Of a stretch of DNA of 64,000 nt, positions 1-10,760 are shown piece by piece. The translations under genes and the position numbers were made by a program. This DNA comes from Neckera pumila (Eukaryota; Streptophyta; Bryopsida; Hypnales; Neckeraceae), in NCBI GenBank assembly GCA_963969595.1, contig OZ018416.1, positions 4,046,065 through 4,110,064 of the forward strand. Reading direction: 5' to 3'. How positions within the stretch are numbered: the stretch's first letter is position 1; each line of letters opens with the position of its first letter. The notes under the pieces are model-generated. The model was not told the origin of the DNA. It was given only the letters and a program-made list of their open reading frames with translations, and did not search any database.

Positions 1-37
1 CTTTTTCGCAAGCAGGGAACGTTTACTGAACGAAAAG

Positions 38-103
38 ATGTCTGGGAGCAAAAGGAAAGGGCTGCCGCTGCATTCGAATTTCATCCGCCTTTTCGGCCTG
101 GAG
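38..103 (+). CDS. Candidate first coding exon (possibly of the AP2-like gene)
   Basis: An ATG at 38 opens a 22-codon stretch, rich in Lys/Arg near its start, that ends in phase 0 at a GAG|GTGCGT donor (intron from 104). The two downstream copies of the AP2 gene's next exon (acceptors at 748/749 and 1507/1508) are also phase 0, so splicing to either keeps the frame. The other frame is open from base 1 as well and reads KERAAAAFEFHPPFRPGG before the same donor, which looks at least as protein-like. The segment could therefore be an internal exon of a gene entering from the left. Which frame is used cannot be decided here. Confidence 0.25.
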
Positions 104-410
104 GTGCGTACTTGGCTGTCTTGATTGTGATTGTTTGTCAAGCCTAACGTCTAGAAGCACCAGTTAGACTTGAAAGAAGAATTAAGCATTGGAATTAAGC
201 CTTTTATCCTTAAGCATAATTCAAATAAACTTTAGGGTGAGCTTCTTTGCGGAGGGAGATGATTTCTGGTTCCCGGATTGCCATTCTCGGTTTTGAGTGT
301 TGCTTTTCTGGAAATTGGTGACCATGGCCAGATGCGTCCTCTTTGCTTTTCAGATCCGTCTACAATCAGGGACTAATTAAAGAAATGCTTGCTTTGTGAG
401 TTTAGGTTAT

Positions 411-1640
411 GAATGGCTTACCAGTCCGAGAGTTCTCCAATCTTGAATGACTGTAGAAAGCATTTGATCAGCCTTCAACAATGAAATATATATATAATAC
501 CATACTACCAATTAGTTGCTAGTTTTCTGCACTAACAAATGGGTCGTGATGCCAGTAAGTTTCTAGCCAACAAACACATTTACCAGAGGATGCAGCCCTA
601 ACTTAGTTGACCAATGACTGATATCTTGTACATATTACATTTCCCTATTAACAATCATGGTCATTCTATCTCCAAATCTGACTATGACGACGAAGATGAT
701 GCATGTTTTAGTTCATCCAACTGATTTGTTTTGCCACAAGAATTGCAGATGTATCCAATTCTAACGGACACCACAGCAATGTCCATGGAAGTAATTGGAG
801 ACCAGCCGATCCCAGCTGTGCTTGTGGTGAGTGGTCTGGAAGACAACAACGACCCACCTCAGTCACCGATACCGGGTCCGCCAAGGTCACTGAAGTACAA
901 CATTCCTCCGTCGTCCTTCGCCTTAGATCCGGTACCTAAGAAACTGCTGCATGCTTCGTGGTTTGGGGTTTATGAATGGCTTACAATTCCAAGAACTCTA
1001 CAGTTTTGTGTAGATTTGTAGAATCATTTGATCAGCCTTAGCTTCAGCGATGAAACTCAATGCCTTGATTGAAAATAAGCTTTGCCAGGGTTTCAGGCGC
1101 TAGCTTGCTTCCAGTCCTGCAATTGCAAGCTTGAACATATTGAATTGAATTATGAAGACTGATTTCCTGCAGTACGTGAAAGAATATTGGTCCAATTTAA
1201 TCTAAAAGGCCGAGTTGTCATGCCCCTTCCTCTTCTATAATAGAAAGTTCTCCATAAACATGTCTTAACAACAACAGTCATTCACTAGTTTACTAGTTGC
1301 TACATAGTTACATGGTTCATGATCACAGATTTTAGTTTCTGGAAAGTGAGCACGAAAACCGGAGGATATTGATCTCTGGCCAATATCTTATATATGTCAC
1401 ATCAATTCTCCTTCTAATTATCATGATTAATCTGACGACTAAGCTGCTGCATATTGTATGTTTCTGATCATCACACTAATGGATTTGTTTTGTCATTGGA
1501 ACTTCAGTTACATCCCAAGCCGCAGAGGCGTGCACCTCCACCAACGGACACTACTGCAACGTCCATTGGTTTAGTTGCAGACCAGCCGATCCCAGCGGCG
1601 TCTGCAGTAAATGGTCCGCAAGACAGCGACAGCCCACCCC
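411..1640 (+). repeat. Tandem duplication of the AP2 gene's 5' region (two diverged units)
   Basis: Unit 1 (about 411-973) and unit 2 (from 974) share the same order of landmarks. Both start GAATGGCTTAC and are followed by CATTTGATCAGCCTT. Next comes an ACTAGTTGCTA-like block, then an intron end, then an exon encoding TDTTA.S......DQPIPA. Divergence is substantial, so the duplication is old. Unit 1 holds the exon copy at 749; unit 2 holds the copy at 1508 that continues into the AP2-like ORF. Confidence 0.7.
749..1021 (+). pseudogene. Duplicated, probably unused copy of the AP2 gene's N-terminal exon
   Basis: After an acceptor-like GCAG at 745-748, a phase-0 reading frame encodes TDTTAMSMEVIGDQPIPA and then FALDPVPK. 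The exon at 1508 encodes TDTTATSIGLVADQPIPA and SALDPK at matching places. This copy has only one degenerate version of the 54-bp repeat, and its frame stops at 1019-1021 without any AP2-like domain. It is either a relic of the tandem duplication or an alternative first exon; a GTACCT donor-like site follows its LDP codons near 932. No function is claimed. Confidence 0.45.
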
Positions 1641-2395
1641 AGCCACTGAGAACGAACGCTCCTAGCCGGCACGTGCGTCGTCCTCATACAAATGGCTCGG
1701 CCCTCGATCCGAAAGCTCCTAGCCGGAGCGTGCGTCCTCGTAGGAATGGCTCGGCCCTCGATCCGAAAGCTCCTGGCCGGAGCGTGCGTCCTCGTAGAAA
1801 CGGCACGGCCCTCGATCCGAAAAGTGTCGGCGCATCTTTCCACAAAAAGAACAGGCTCTGGGAGTCCAACTTGTGGTACCCAAGCGTTTGCATCTCGGGC
1901 AGCTCAAGGAATGGCTTGCAGATCTTCCTGGGCTCCTATCTCACCAAACAAGAAGCCCAAGATGTACACGACAAGGCAGCACTCAAACTCTTACAGACCG
2001 AAGGGGTGGTATCCGGACTCAACTCTCCTGAGTCTCGCCACACCGAGTTCATGGAAGGATACAAGGATTGGAACTTCAGGGACTTTGTGTGGCAGTTTCG
2101 TCGATATTCTGTCGGTTTCACTAAAGGCAAAAGCTCCATGAAGGGAGTTGCTGCCAAGGGAAAGTGGTTCTTTGCGAAGACTGCACGCACGCAGAAGGAA
2201 GGGAAGGTGCATTATTGTTTTGGGAAGTTTGAGAGCGAGGAAGAAGCTGGAAGGGCTTATGATCGAGGATTACTGTTTCTTCATCACGAGGAGACGGATG
2301 AGGAGAAGTTGAATGTGATTACGAATTTCCGTCCCAGTGGGTACTCGGAATCTGAAATTCTGAGGGCTGGCCAAGAATTAAAGCCAGCAATATAA
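1508..2395 (+). CDS. AP2/ERF-like domain protein (main exon)
   Basis: The frame is open from the acceptor CTTCAG (1502-1507) to TAA at 2393-2395. The N-terminal third is Pro/Arg-rich, low complexity, and carries three copies of an 18-19 residue repeat (R.NG.ALDPK). Two AP2-like modules follow. The first (RLWESNLWYPSV ... FLGSYLTKQEAQDVHDKA) is diverged. The second matches the AP2 pattern better: a KGVAAKGKWFFAK strand region, then FGKFESEEEAGRAYDRG, and the closing TNFRPSGY. AP2/ERF domains are plant DNA-binding modules, so a nuclear transcription-regulator role is inferred. The usual YRGV start is replaced by MKGV. The initiator ATG is not in this exon and lies upstream, perhaps at 38. Confidence is high that this codes, moderate for the family. 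Confidence 0.65.
   Translation, partial: LHPKPQRRAPPPTDTTATSIGLVADQPIPAASAVNGPQDSDSPPQPLRTNAPSRHVRRPHTNGSALDPKAPSRSVRPRRNGSALDPKAPGRSVRPRRNGTALDPKSVGASFHKKNRLWESNLWYPSVCISGSSRNGLQIFLGSYLTKQEAQDVHDKAALKLLQTEGVVSGLNSPESRHTEFMEGYKDWNFRDFVWQFRRYSVGFTKGKSSMKGVAAKGKWFFAKTARTQKEGKVHYCFGKFESEEEAGRAYDRGLLFLHHEETDEEKLNVITNFRPSGYSESEILRAGQELKPAI
1658..1822 (+). repeat. Three in-frame tandem repeats (57+54+54 bp) in the AP2-like gene
   Basis: The units at 1658-1714, 1715-1768 and 1769-1822 each begin GCTCCTRGCCGG and end GGCCCTCGATCCGAAA. They encode a repeated APSRSVRPRRNGSALDPK-like module. The second and third units differ at only a few bases, implying recent expansion or gene conversion. All are multiples of three, so the frame is kept. 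Confidence 0.9.
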
Positions 2396-2997
2396 GGATT
2401 CCAATCCTTCCCGGATCGCTTGAGTAATCGATTCATTAAGCTGCATGTGCGAGTAGTGCATTTTATTTCAGGTCTAAGAGATGGAGAATGGAAGGATCGT
2501 ATTCTCTTGTCTAAATCCAAGAGTATGATTGATCAAAAGAACTAGTTTCATTGGAGTGAAATGTAGTGGACATCATGCGTAGCTGTTGGTAGTAGCGGCA
2601 GGTACCTTTGTGGCTTGGAACTCAGTTTTGATTAGTATGTCGGTCGTTGATTGCTGTCGTACCGAGTAATTAGTTAATGACTGCTTAGAGGTTCCTACAA
2701 GCTAGAAGGGTCGCTTTGTCTCCCTGGAATCAATTCCGGTCTGGGGATTGTCATTGGTGTTGTTTTATTTTGGTTTGAATGTGCTCCTGCAGGCCGGATT
2801 AGACTTGACTGGCCTGCCTGGTTGAGGAGCTTCTTTTTTTCCTAATAAACTCTTCACTTCCTTTAACCCTTAAAGTTCTTTCATGTTTGGAGGCCCAAAA
2901 CTACTTCACAATATTTGTCCGTAGAGCAAGGTCAACGTCTTCATCAATATTTTATTTTAAACAAATCAAACCATAAGATCAAGCCATATTTAACTTG
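2396..2997. other. 3' flank of the AP2-like gene, no gene seen
   Basis: Contains the presumed 3' UTR of the AP2-like gene and unique-looking spacer. No ORF or repeat worth naming was seen. Confidence 0.5.
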
Positions 2998-3300
2998 TTC
3001 AAGTACATTGTCCCAAGCCTACACAAAATAGTGAAATTAGGTTGCCTTGTCAATTAGGTTGCCTTATCAATTAGGTTGCCTTACCTGAGATACATTACCT
3101 CATGCATCAATGCTTGTTCCACATGCCACTCTCTGAACCACGCCTTGAACTGGTGCTCAAATCTACACCAAACACATGGCTCTAAATTGAATGCTTCATT
3201 TTACAAAAGCAGTGAATATTTATATAGTGTGGACTGTAGAGAAATTAGTGTGGGGCAACCTAATTTCACTATTGTGTGTAAAGGTAAATGTCCCCATTGA
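2998..3300. mobile_element. Inverted-repeat element, about 300 bp (MITE-like)
   Basis: The left arm (about 3006-3046) and right arm (about 3254-3295) are inverted copies sharing ATAGTGAAATTAGGTTGCC. The left arm continues as a short tandem repeat of CAATTAGGTTGCCTT. The outer parts of the arms are alignable but diverged. No transposase is present. The superfamily is undetermined because the target-site duplication is unclear. Confidence 0.5.
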
Positions 3301-4170
3301 TTACCAATCAGCTTGATTGGATATTAAAACTTTCAAAGCCGCAGATCCCTGCACATTATATTGGGGATTGCAATTTTGAGATACGATGTTCATTCTAAAA
3401 CAGACGACGCTAAAGTATGCCTCATCATATTACTGTCTAGGTAGCGAAAATTACAATGTCTCAGCCCCATCATCCTAGCAAATATGTGAGAGCTAACTAA
3501 GGAGTAATTTGGAGGACAAACGAGATCAAATTACTATGAATCGAAAAAAAATTAACCGACAGTAAGTAAAAAAGGAGACCTGTGGGTCGAAGAAAAATGT
3601 CCACCGAATCTAAATAAAAAAGAGCCCGTCCTTGAACAAAAGCAAAGAGGGGATCCCTGACAAAAAATTTTAGCTATCCACCAGCAGTGAAGCGACGATG
3701 AATAGTATGTGAACAAGTGTTGAACGCACTGTACAACAGAGTCAGTGAACGACGTATCTTCTGAGGAAGCTCAAAAATAAACACCTCATTCCACTTGGCT
3801 TCACAAAGTAAGCATTCCAAACCCTGAGTGATAGCATGGGGTTGAACACAACAAGATCTTGCACTTTGAGGAAGCGCTCTTTGTTCGTCAGCTGACTTCG
3901 TGATCACCAGTTTTAAATAACAAATATAATTTTGATCATTCTCATCAGCGTTGACACGCAATTCCTACATAATGACACAACGGGATGCATATAATATCTC
4001 AGCACAGATAGATACTGCAAAACACAAGTGAACAACATGATTGTTTCCAGGTTGCCTCAACTATAGACTGCTGTATGTCGACATAAGTTGGAGAAATAAT
4101 AAGAAATTTTTCAGAAGTTAAACTAATTAGTCAACTACAAAGGACATTATGTATTGCTAAAACAATGATG
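3301..4170. other. Intergenic, no gene seen
   Basis: AT-rich spacer. The minus-strand frame at 3674-3961 shows no recognisable domain and no supporting context. Confidence 0.5.
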
Positions 4171-4898
4171 GGTGAATGCAAGAAACACTTGTACTATTTG
4201 TTGCGTTTTCACTATTTGATGCTTTTTTTTTTGGAGTACTTTAAGCATAGAAAAATAATTTTTAATTTTTTTAAAAAATATGGCCAATGTATATACCTTT
4301 AAGATGAAGAAACCCTAGGAAGGAAAAGCATAGAAAAATTCTCTAAGTGGGAGAACTAGAAAGAGCCAAATCTCAAGAAAATAGACACTTTGATGCTTTA
4401 ATTAGTTAAAAATAGTAAAATAAATTAAATAAATTAAATAAAAATTGATTATCTGTAATAACTCTATGAAGATGGTCATTCACCAAAAGAACCATCAAAA
4501 TAATATTTTATATATTCTAAAATGTAAGAAGAAAGAGGCTCTAGTTGTGGATTTCTACACAATACAAAATTAAATAATTTTAGCATTCCTTCCTTGTAAC
4601 AGCTACAAGTCTACTAAAAGACCATTCCCTCCAAATTTCAGCTCCAAATTCAATTTTTTGGGTACGAAATAGTACTAAAAACTTCCAAATTGAAATTTGT
4701 GATAAAATTGGTGGCTGTTTTTATTATTAAAATATTTTTGAAAATTACCAAAAAATTAGGCAAAGTGTATAGTGGTCATGAACACCTTCCCTATAAATCT
4801 TAAGTCATTTGGATTCAATACGCAAAAGTTATGCCTAAAAAACAAATCAGCATGCAAGGTGTGACAAAAAATAGTACAAGTGTTTCTTGCATTCACCT
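4171..4898. mobile_element. Non-autonomous DNA transposon with about 29-bp terminal inverted repeats
   Basis: The left end starts GGTGAATGCAAGAAACACTT and runs on through GTACTATTT. The right end is the inverted copy, finishing at 4898 with GCATTCACC. The first 29 bases are identical and similarity continues a little further. The interior is AT-rich and non-coding, with short internal repeats around GCATAGAAAAAT. The flanks read AATGATG on the left and TTGATCC on the right, so a short TGAT-type duplication is possible but not certain. No transposase is encoded, so mobilisation in trans is inferred. Confidence 0.75.
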
Positions 4899-5700
4899 TG
4901 ATCCAAAAATAATGTAATACAAGTACTCAGGTACAGAAGAGTGAAATGTTAACGTCCAAAACAATAGATTTAGTAAAGTTTGTACCCTTGCTTCAGAGAC
5001 ATGGATTGCAACAAAGTGTCGTGGTGGTTGAGGAGCAGGGACATCAACAAATCTATCAGGGAATCTTGATAGCGGCAAGTGAATCAAATGATTGCCATCC
5101 TCCGGTAAACACTCCACTCGGTCAAAATTATCAACAGATTCCTTACGTACAGATCACAGCCGAGTGAGTTTTGAACCAAGAGTTTGTCCAATTTATTCTC
5201 TTCCAATGCGCAGTTCAAAGTGTCATGACTTGGATCTTTGTAATCACTCCCTGCAAGCATTCTTGATTCCAATGTGCGTAAACTTCAAAATTTTGACTTT
5301 AACAGTGTTGCTCTTCCCAACTTAGGTGAATTTTTTGTTTGTCAAATTAGACAAGAACATGTACGTCCTATAACTTGTGCATTTTAGACTGTTTAGTCAA
5401 TATGTTGTCCTATAACTTGAATTTGCATTTTAGACTCTTAGTCAACTTGTAGAATTTGGAAAATGTATTGAAAACACCTGCGCAAAAGCAGTAAAAATAT
5501 TATTGGTCGTCATCTGTAAGAAACCCTTGTTCATGTCGATCATTAACAGAAACATGCACTAATAAACTCCGAATGAGTTTCACGTGTACCGACGCTTATG
5601 TTATGGACGTTTGTCGGCAAAGGCGTGTTCTACTTAGCTACCTTCGCATTTTTTTAGGGTAGCAAATACTTGGTTGTAAGTGAATTAAGAAGGTAACCTA
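4899..5700. other. Intergenic, no gene seen
   Basis: Several overlapping short frames on both strands (4893-5325) have no recognisable motif. A sequence around CCTATAACTTG is repeated near 5369 and 5410. Nothing else was seen. Confidence 0.4.
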
Positions 5701-5919
5701 ACTTCGCATGTGTGTGGGTGGTCAAAGCGCGCAAATAGTTTTTGTGAGCAGTGCCAACATGCAGTTGAGAAAATATGGAGTGTGATGGCCACGCACGCGC
5801 TAGATGTCCACAGCTTGCACCTGCTGTTGAATCTCTTGAAGCTTTGGAAGGTAAAGAATTTGATCCTACTTGTTGCTATTAAAAACGATGAAAGTACAAT
5901 TGGATCCAATGTATTGCAG

Positions 5920-6887
5920 AGTCAGCGTCCAGCATCTTCGATCCGTCCACAATCTGAGGTTTGCTTGTTCTTATGCTTGATTACTCCCAAAGTGCAGGAA
6001 TGAAGGTCTGGGAAACTGCCTGAAATTGAAGGAGCTCTTTCAGCACAGCAACCGGATTAATCGCATCACTGGAGTAGCGCGTCATGAACCTCGACGTGCT
6101 ATGGTTGTCCAATAACGAGATTCGTCCTGTAAACGGTCTTGGTGACCTACGTCTGAAAGAGCTTAGTCTAGTTCGGAATCCCATGAGTCAGTTGGGTGAG
6201 GTGCTCAACATGAAGGAACTAGAGTTCTTGAATGTCTCTGCCACCAACCTAGGCTCCTTTAAGGTGGTTCTGCCCGTTAATACCAAATCTCATTTGGCTC
6301 CTTTAGCAGCTACATATTTCTATTACCATGTGCTCCCAGTTTGAACGGCAGCTTTTCCCCGCTCCATATTGTGTATTTCGATTTCTTCTCTCGAACTTAA
6401 GATGGGAAGTAATAGTGCTCAAGAAGCTAGTCGTATTGCTCATATATCATCTCCATGTACAATGGCTTGTTCAGCCTCAAGTAACAGGAAAGTGGCACTT
6501 CTCGGGGTACATGTTTTTTTTTTCCAGGAGATTATTTTGTCAAGGGCACATGATAGACTTCTTACTTTCATTATGCAGTGAGACATTTCAAAACACGAGG
6601 CGATGATCCGCCAAACTAAGGGCCTGCTTAATATCTGTTTCCTCTCAGTTTGTAGTTTTAGAATTATGTTGCATGTGCATAAATTAAGAATTATTTTTCC
6701 CGGTTAGTAAGAATTAACTTCGATTCAAGTAACTTATGCCTAAGCAGAAGGATTTGGCAATAACAGGACCTCTGTGGGTGATTTCCAGGAAATAGGCAAC
6801 TTGACAAGGTTAAAAAACTTGAAAGACCTCCGATTCTCGGACCACAGTCGGGGGATAGCCCTCTTGCACTTCTCCACAATTACCAGG
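5920..6887 (+). pseudogene. LRRC9-like leucine-rich-repeat gene remnant
   Basis: Three exon-like blocks are visible. The first (5920-5957) encodes VQHLRSVHNL. The second (5998-6261) encodes LGNCLKLKELFQHSNRI, then, after a frameshift near 6080, LDVLWLSNNEI, LRLKELSLVRNPM and LEFLNVSATNLGSFK before a GTGGTT donor-like site. The third (6789-6887) begins after TTCCAG with EIGNLTRLKNLKDLRFSD; after another one-base shift it reads GDSPLALLHNYQ before GTACTG. The run LEFLNxSATNxGSFK, then LTRLKNLKDLRFSD and GDxP...NYQ, is the pattern I know from LRRC9, a cilium-associated LRR protein of organisms with motile cilia. The two frameshifts and the lack of neighbouring exons argue for a dead fragment. 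Confidence 0.6.
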
Positions 6888-8570
6888 TACTGTTTACCAG
6901 GCATGCTAACAAACTAGTTACTTTACTTCATGAGCATTATCTTGTTAAGCTGTCCAAATTACGATCAGCTGGAGAGAAGCAAAAGTCCAGTCATTGCTAC
7001 GTGACTTGTATTCTTCGTGTTCAGTCGATGTGCTTTTGTGCAAACATTGATATGCAACAACACCAGCCTCTTGACTTGTCCTTTTTCCAGTGTATTTTAG
7101 GGATTTGAGAACTCTCTCGTCTTAATTTGAGGATTCTTGCATACAGCAAATTAAAGTGAGATGATGTTGTCCAACCAGCTTTACGTAACTATGTAGAAAG
7201 GGTGTGCAGACTTACATTTTGTTCCGCCTCCGCCATTTACAGTCAGTGGACGGACACAGTGGATTTGACAGTCGCGAGGCGAAACAAGCTGCGGGAGCCA
7301 TGTACAACAACACAAATCCTGTCTGAAAGCTGATATTCAAAGAATGAAAAGCTTGCAAAAGAAGCTCTTTACATTTTTTTTTCTCCCATACTCCCATTAT
7401 CCTGTCTGTAGTGCTTGGGCAGATTATTTATCGACGGCTAAGGTGGATGGTTTCGAACGAAGATCCTCCGTTGCAGTATTTCTAGAAATGTACTGCCGAT
7501 GACGGGGTTGTCTTCAGGAATCTTTCAAAGCTAATAAAGACCCGCAAGGACATGGGAAAGGAGATGTGTGAAGAACCAGAATGTTGAAACTGCAATGCAA
7601 GGTTGGGGAATGATAAGGTTGACTCGCGGAAGAGTCAAGAGTGGTGGGTTCAAATGAAGGCCAAAATCGCTGTTGTCGACGAGTAGATTTCGAATTTGAT
7701 AAAGCTTTTTGACAATCTTCGCACCCTACTTCAACTAGGAAAAGCCAAGGATCAGGCTGCCGTGGATTTAAATCTACAATGGCTTAAGGTTGAGCTTCAT
7801 ACTGGTAACCGCCATACTTGTTCTGAAATTATTCATATTCGTCTTGCAAAAGTTGTGTTAGTATTAGGTGGTCCTAAATGAAAAAAGAAATTAATCTGCA
7901 AATAACTTTTATAAGAAATTGAGAATTTTTAATCCCAGTATTAAACATCCTTTGAAAGCAAGATGCTTTTGTGTATGTTAAACACCGCCATTAGGTAGGT
8001 TGGCAAATATGTCGAACTAGCTAAGATCTCATACAAACAAGTGATACATTAACAGTCATGCATGCTGCGTTTCTAGCTCTATCAGTAAACTGCAAGACAT
8101 CGATGACATCAGCGATTGTGTGACTTCCTCTCCAGCTGATCTACACTGATGAGTAATTCAGTATGCAAAAAGCATCATGATCGGCACCAACACCCAAAGT
8201 AGATAAACAAAATAAATACCGGGATCAGCATGGGGACGAACTGTGCAATTTTCGACGATACGCCCGGTGCTCTTTTTAGGCGGCCAGCGAGGCATCTTGT
8301 TCCCTGCACCACCCAAAAGCAGAAGAGTCTGGGGTTGACGTACTTGATCATTCAAGCTAACAATCCAATGAAATCGAACTTGCAACAGTCCGATTCATTG
8401 GATCACCCTTTAATTTTCGCCAGATAGAACTCATTGCCTAGAGAAAAAATCACATCCAGTCAATCTGGCTAGAGCTAGAAATGTGGAAAAAAGCAACAAG
8501 CTCATTGACTGAATCATACAGCTAGGTCTCTACCAATGAAGGAGTGAATAGATAATCAACAAGACAATGC
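6888..8570. other. Intergenic, no supported gene
   Basis: A plus-strand frame at 7696-7881 (IKLFDNLRTLLQLGKAKDQ...) could be a further decayed exon of the LRR gene, but no repeat pattern was recognised. No RNA gene or repeat array was seen. Confidence 0.4.
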
Positions 8571-8724
8571 CACAAGGAGATTATTTCAGTTTACTACTAT
8601 AATTATTGCAGTAAACTACGTACCTTTACCACTTTCAAAGTGGTAAACACACTATCATTACCACTTTCAAAGTGATAAACTCTGTTACATTACCATTATG
8701 GTAAACTGAAATAATCTCCTTGTG
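8571..8724. mobile_element. 154-bp MITE with perfect 24-bp terminal inverted repeats
   Basis: Bases 8571-8594 (starting CACAAGGAGATTATTTCAG) are the exact inverted copy of 8701-8724. Both flanks carry ATGC directly outside (8567-8570 and 8725-8728), consistent with a 4-bp target duplication. The interior has two near-palindromes of the form TACCACTTTCAAAGTGGTA (about 8626 and 8658), so the whole element could fold into a long hairpin. It is non-coding. Confidence 0.85.
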
Positions 8725-10266
8725 ATGCAAGCAGACAGTCAATCTGGTGCTTGCCAAGCCGGAGCTACAGCAAGGTTGACCAGCTACAGTCATACTTGAT
8801 CTACGATAGGTAATTTAATTCCAGTCAGTCACCCACAATTTGATCAATTCCTCTCATGAACGCAAGGTGCAGGGAACTGGCCAGAAGAAAACACATACAG
8901 GGAAAGAAAGCGGGACTGCAACTAAGATAGTGTACTGTAAAGGCAACCCTCTCCTTCAAACCGACCCTATACTGATTAGTTGTAGAATGGATTGCAAAGA
9001 TTTTTGAATGGACCACTTTAGCTATTGAATACATCAAGGAAAAGTTGTTTTTCTATTGCAAGAGCCAATCATTGACCTTGATCATTGACCTTGATTTCCT
9101 CAAATCACTTTAGAAGTTGCAAGGGGACGGATTTTGGGAGACCTAGGGGTCACAAATAGGGACCTACAACAGAAATCTTTGAAAATCCATAACTAATTCA
9201 AAAATGCTTCAAAAAATATGAAGCCACTTGTGTTACGTTTGGCATCTATAGTTCTTTCTCTAAAAAATGAGCTAAAAATATATCTGATTATCAAACCTAT
9301 GAAAAAAGTGAATTAGTCCTGAAAGGGTCGCTGTTAGAGCCTACTACCTTAATCCCCTAATGCACTTTGGCAGGTGAGATACGGGTTGGGTATAGAAGCC
9401 CTTGAGGCGTACATTATGCCCAAAATGCACGTCAGGGTGGAGCTTTGGGTGCATTTTTTTCATAACTACAGAATTAGTTACTATTACAAATTCCTCAAAT
9501 TCTCACGAGATTTGGAGCAGCGGAAGTATTTTTTTTTAAATGGAGTATGAACGGCAGGCCTGAGCATGACCAAAATGTAGAAAACCTAGAATTCTTCATA
9601 CACTAGGAGGGCTATTGTACCACAGATGTCCACATTTTTGTCCTATGTGGACTAAGTCCTTCCTTGCCATGCAATGGGCTGCTAATGTGCAGGTGCAAGA
9701 GCTACCGTTTCTTTCAGTTATTTGGTGGAAGTACCTGCAGGTCCTCCCCGTGCAATGTCCACGCGGCTCCAATCACGAGTAATTCCCAATTTGAAAATGA
9801 AATACACTGTGTCTGCTGAAGTTTTTGGTTGGGAAACGGTTACTTGAAGATGCACACAGCAACTCCTATGGCTTGTTGTGACACAACAAGATTTTGGCAA
9901 GATTGCCAAATCGTCTTCCTAAACCAGCAATAAATGCACTTCCTCTCACGACTCATCATCTCACTGACCTTCAATTGTCATTCACACCACCCTTATCCCC
10001 CCAAGGCAGATCACAAAAGATTTCCAAGGCAATGAAACTACTAATTCTGAGATATTGAGGATTTACTCCATCATTACAGAAGTGATCCAAACGTCTTTGT
10101 TGCAACTAGGCTGACACTAATATGTTTGGTGTTTGAAGACTACATAACCTTCCCTCTCGACTTGCACATTGTCTTCTTCCATTTTCAACACAACACCTAC
10201 CCAAAACACACCACATACATTTAGAATGCCCTATTTGCTTTACAATAGTGCCGCTAGTTCTCAGTG
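8725..10266. other. Intergenic, no gene seen
   Basis: Includes a short direct repeat of ATCATTGACCTTG near 9068. The small frames (8825-9037, 9718-9909) have no recognisable features. Confidence 0.4.
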
Positions 10267-10760
10267 ATGGCAAGCAATCAGAACTCCGACATTATGGAAA
10301 CCTTCGCAGGCGCAGGGCGGAAGCAGTACGGGTTCTTCAACGACAATTTCTGCTTCGACAAGGTCTTAAAGAAGACCTCCTTTGCCTTGATGGTGAGACT
10401 CTTTTCCAAACTCCGTCGTTATAGTTGCAATTCTGCTAGTTCCGTTCATCTCCTACTGCCACTACTCAGTGACGGTCTTGAATTGCGCAGACTGTTCCTT
10501 ATTGGTTTGCAAAATCCCATGGAGACAAATTCATTGGCACAGTCATGCTGGGCTACGCTGGAGGCAAAAGAGAGTAGGAGGTGAAATGTAAAGCGTAAAC
10601 CACACCTCCAAACTACAGACAAGTATCGTTCACAACAGGTTTCAACAAGTTCTGCAACATGTACAACTTCCAGCTTGGTGAGCGACTTACCTTCGAACTC
10701 ATCAACGACGGTTGCCTCAACGTCAGGCGTGCCGAGGACACTTCTACATCGACAGCGTAG
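10267..10760 (+). pseudogene. B3 DNA-binding-domain gene, interrupted by an in-frame TAG
   Basis: Exon 1 (10267-10392) starts at ATG and encodes a polar leader and then FCFDKVLKKTSFALM, matching the start of a B3 fold; it ends at G|GTGAGA in phase 0. Exon 2 (from 10491, after TTGCGCAG) reads TVPYWFAKSHGDKF and VMLGYAGGKRE, then TAG at 10575-10577, then EVKCKA. B3 proteins usually have a tryptophan where the stop falls (G..W.V.C), so a TGG-to-TAG change is likely. Exon 3 (10639-10760, after CAACAG) gives GFNKFCNMYNFQLGERLTFE, corresponding to the GW..F....L..GD...F segment. B3 proteins of the plant REM/ARF/LAV group bind DNA in the nucleus. The stop, plus a TAA 18 bases later, suggests a dead or mis-modelled gene. 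Confidence 0.55.
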
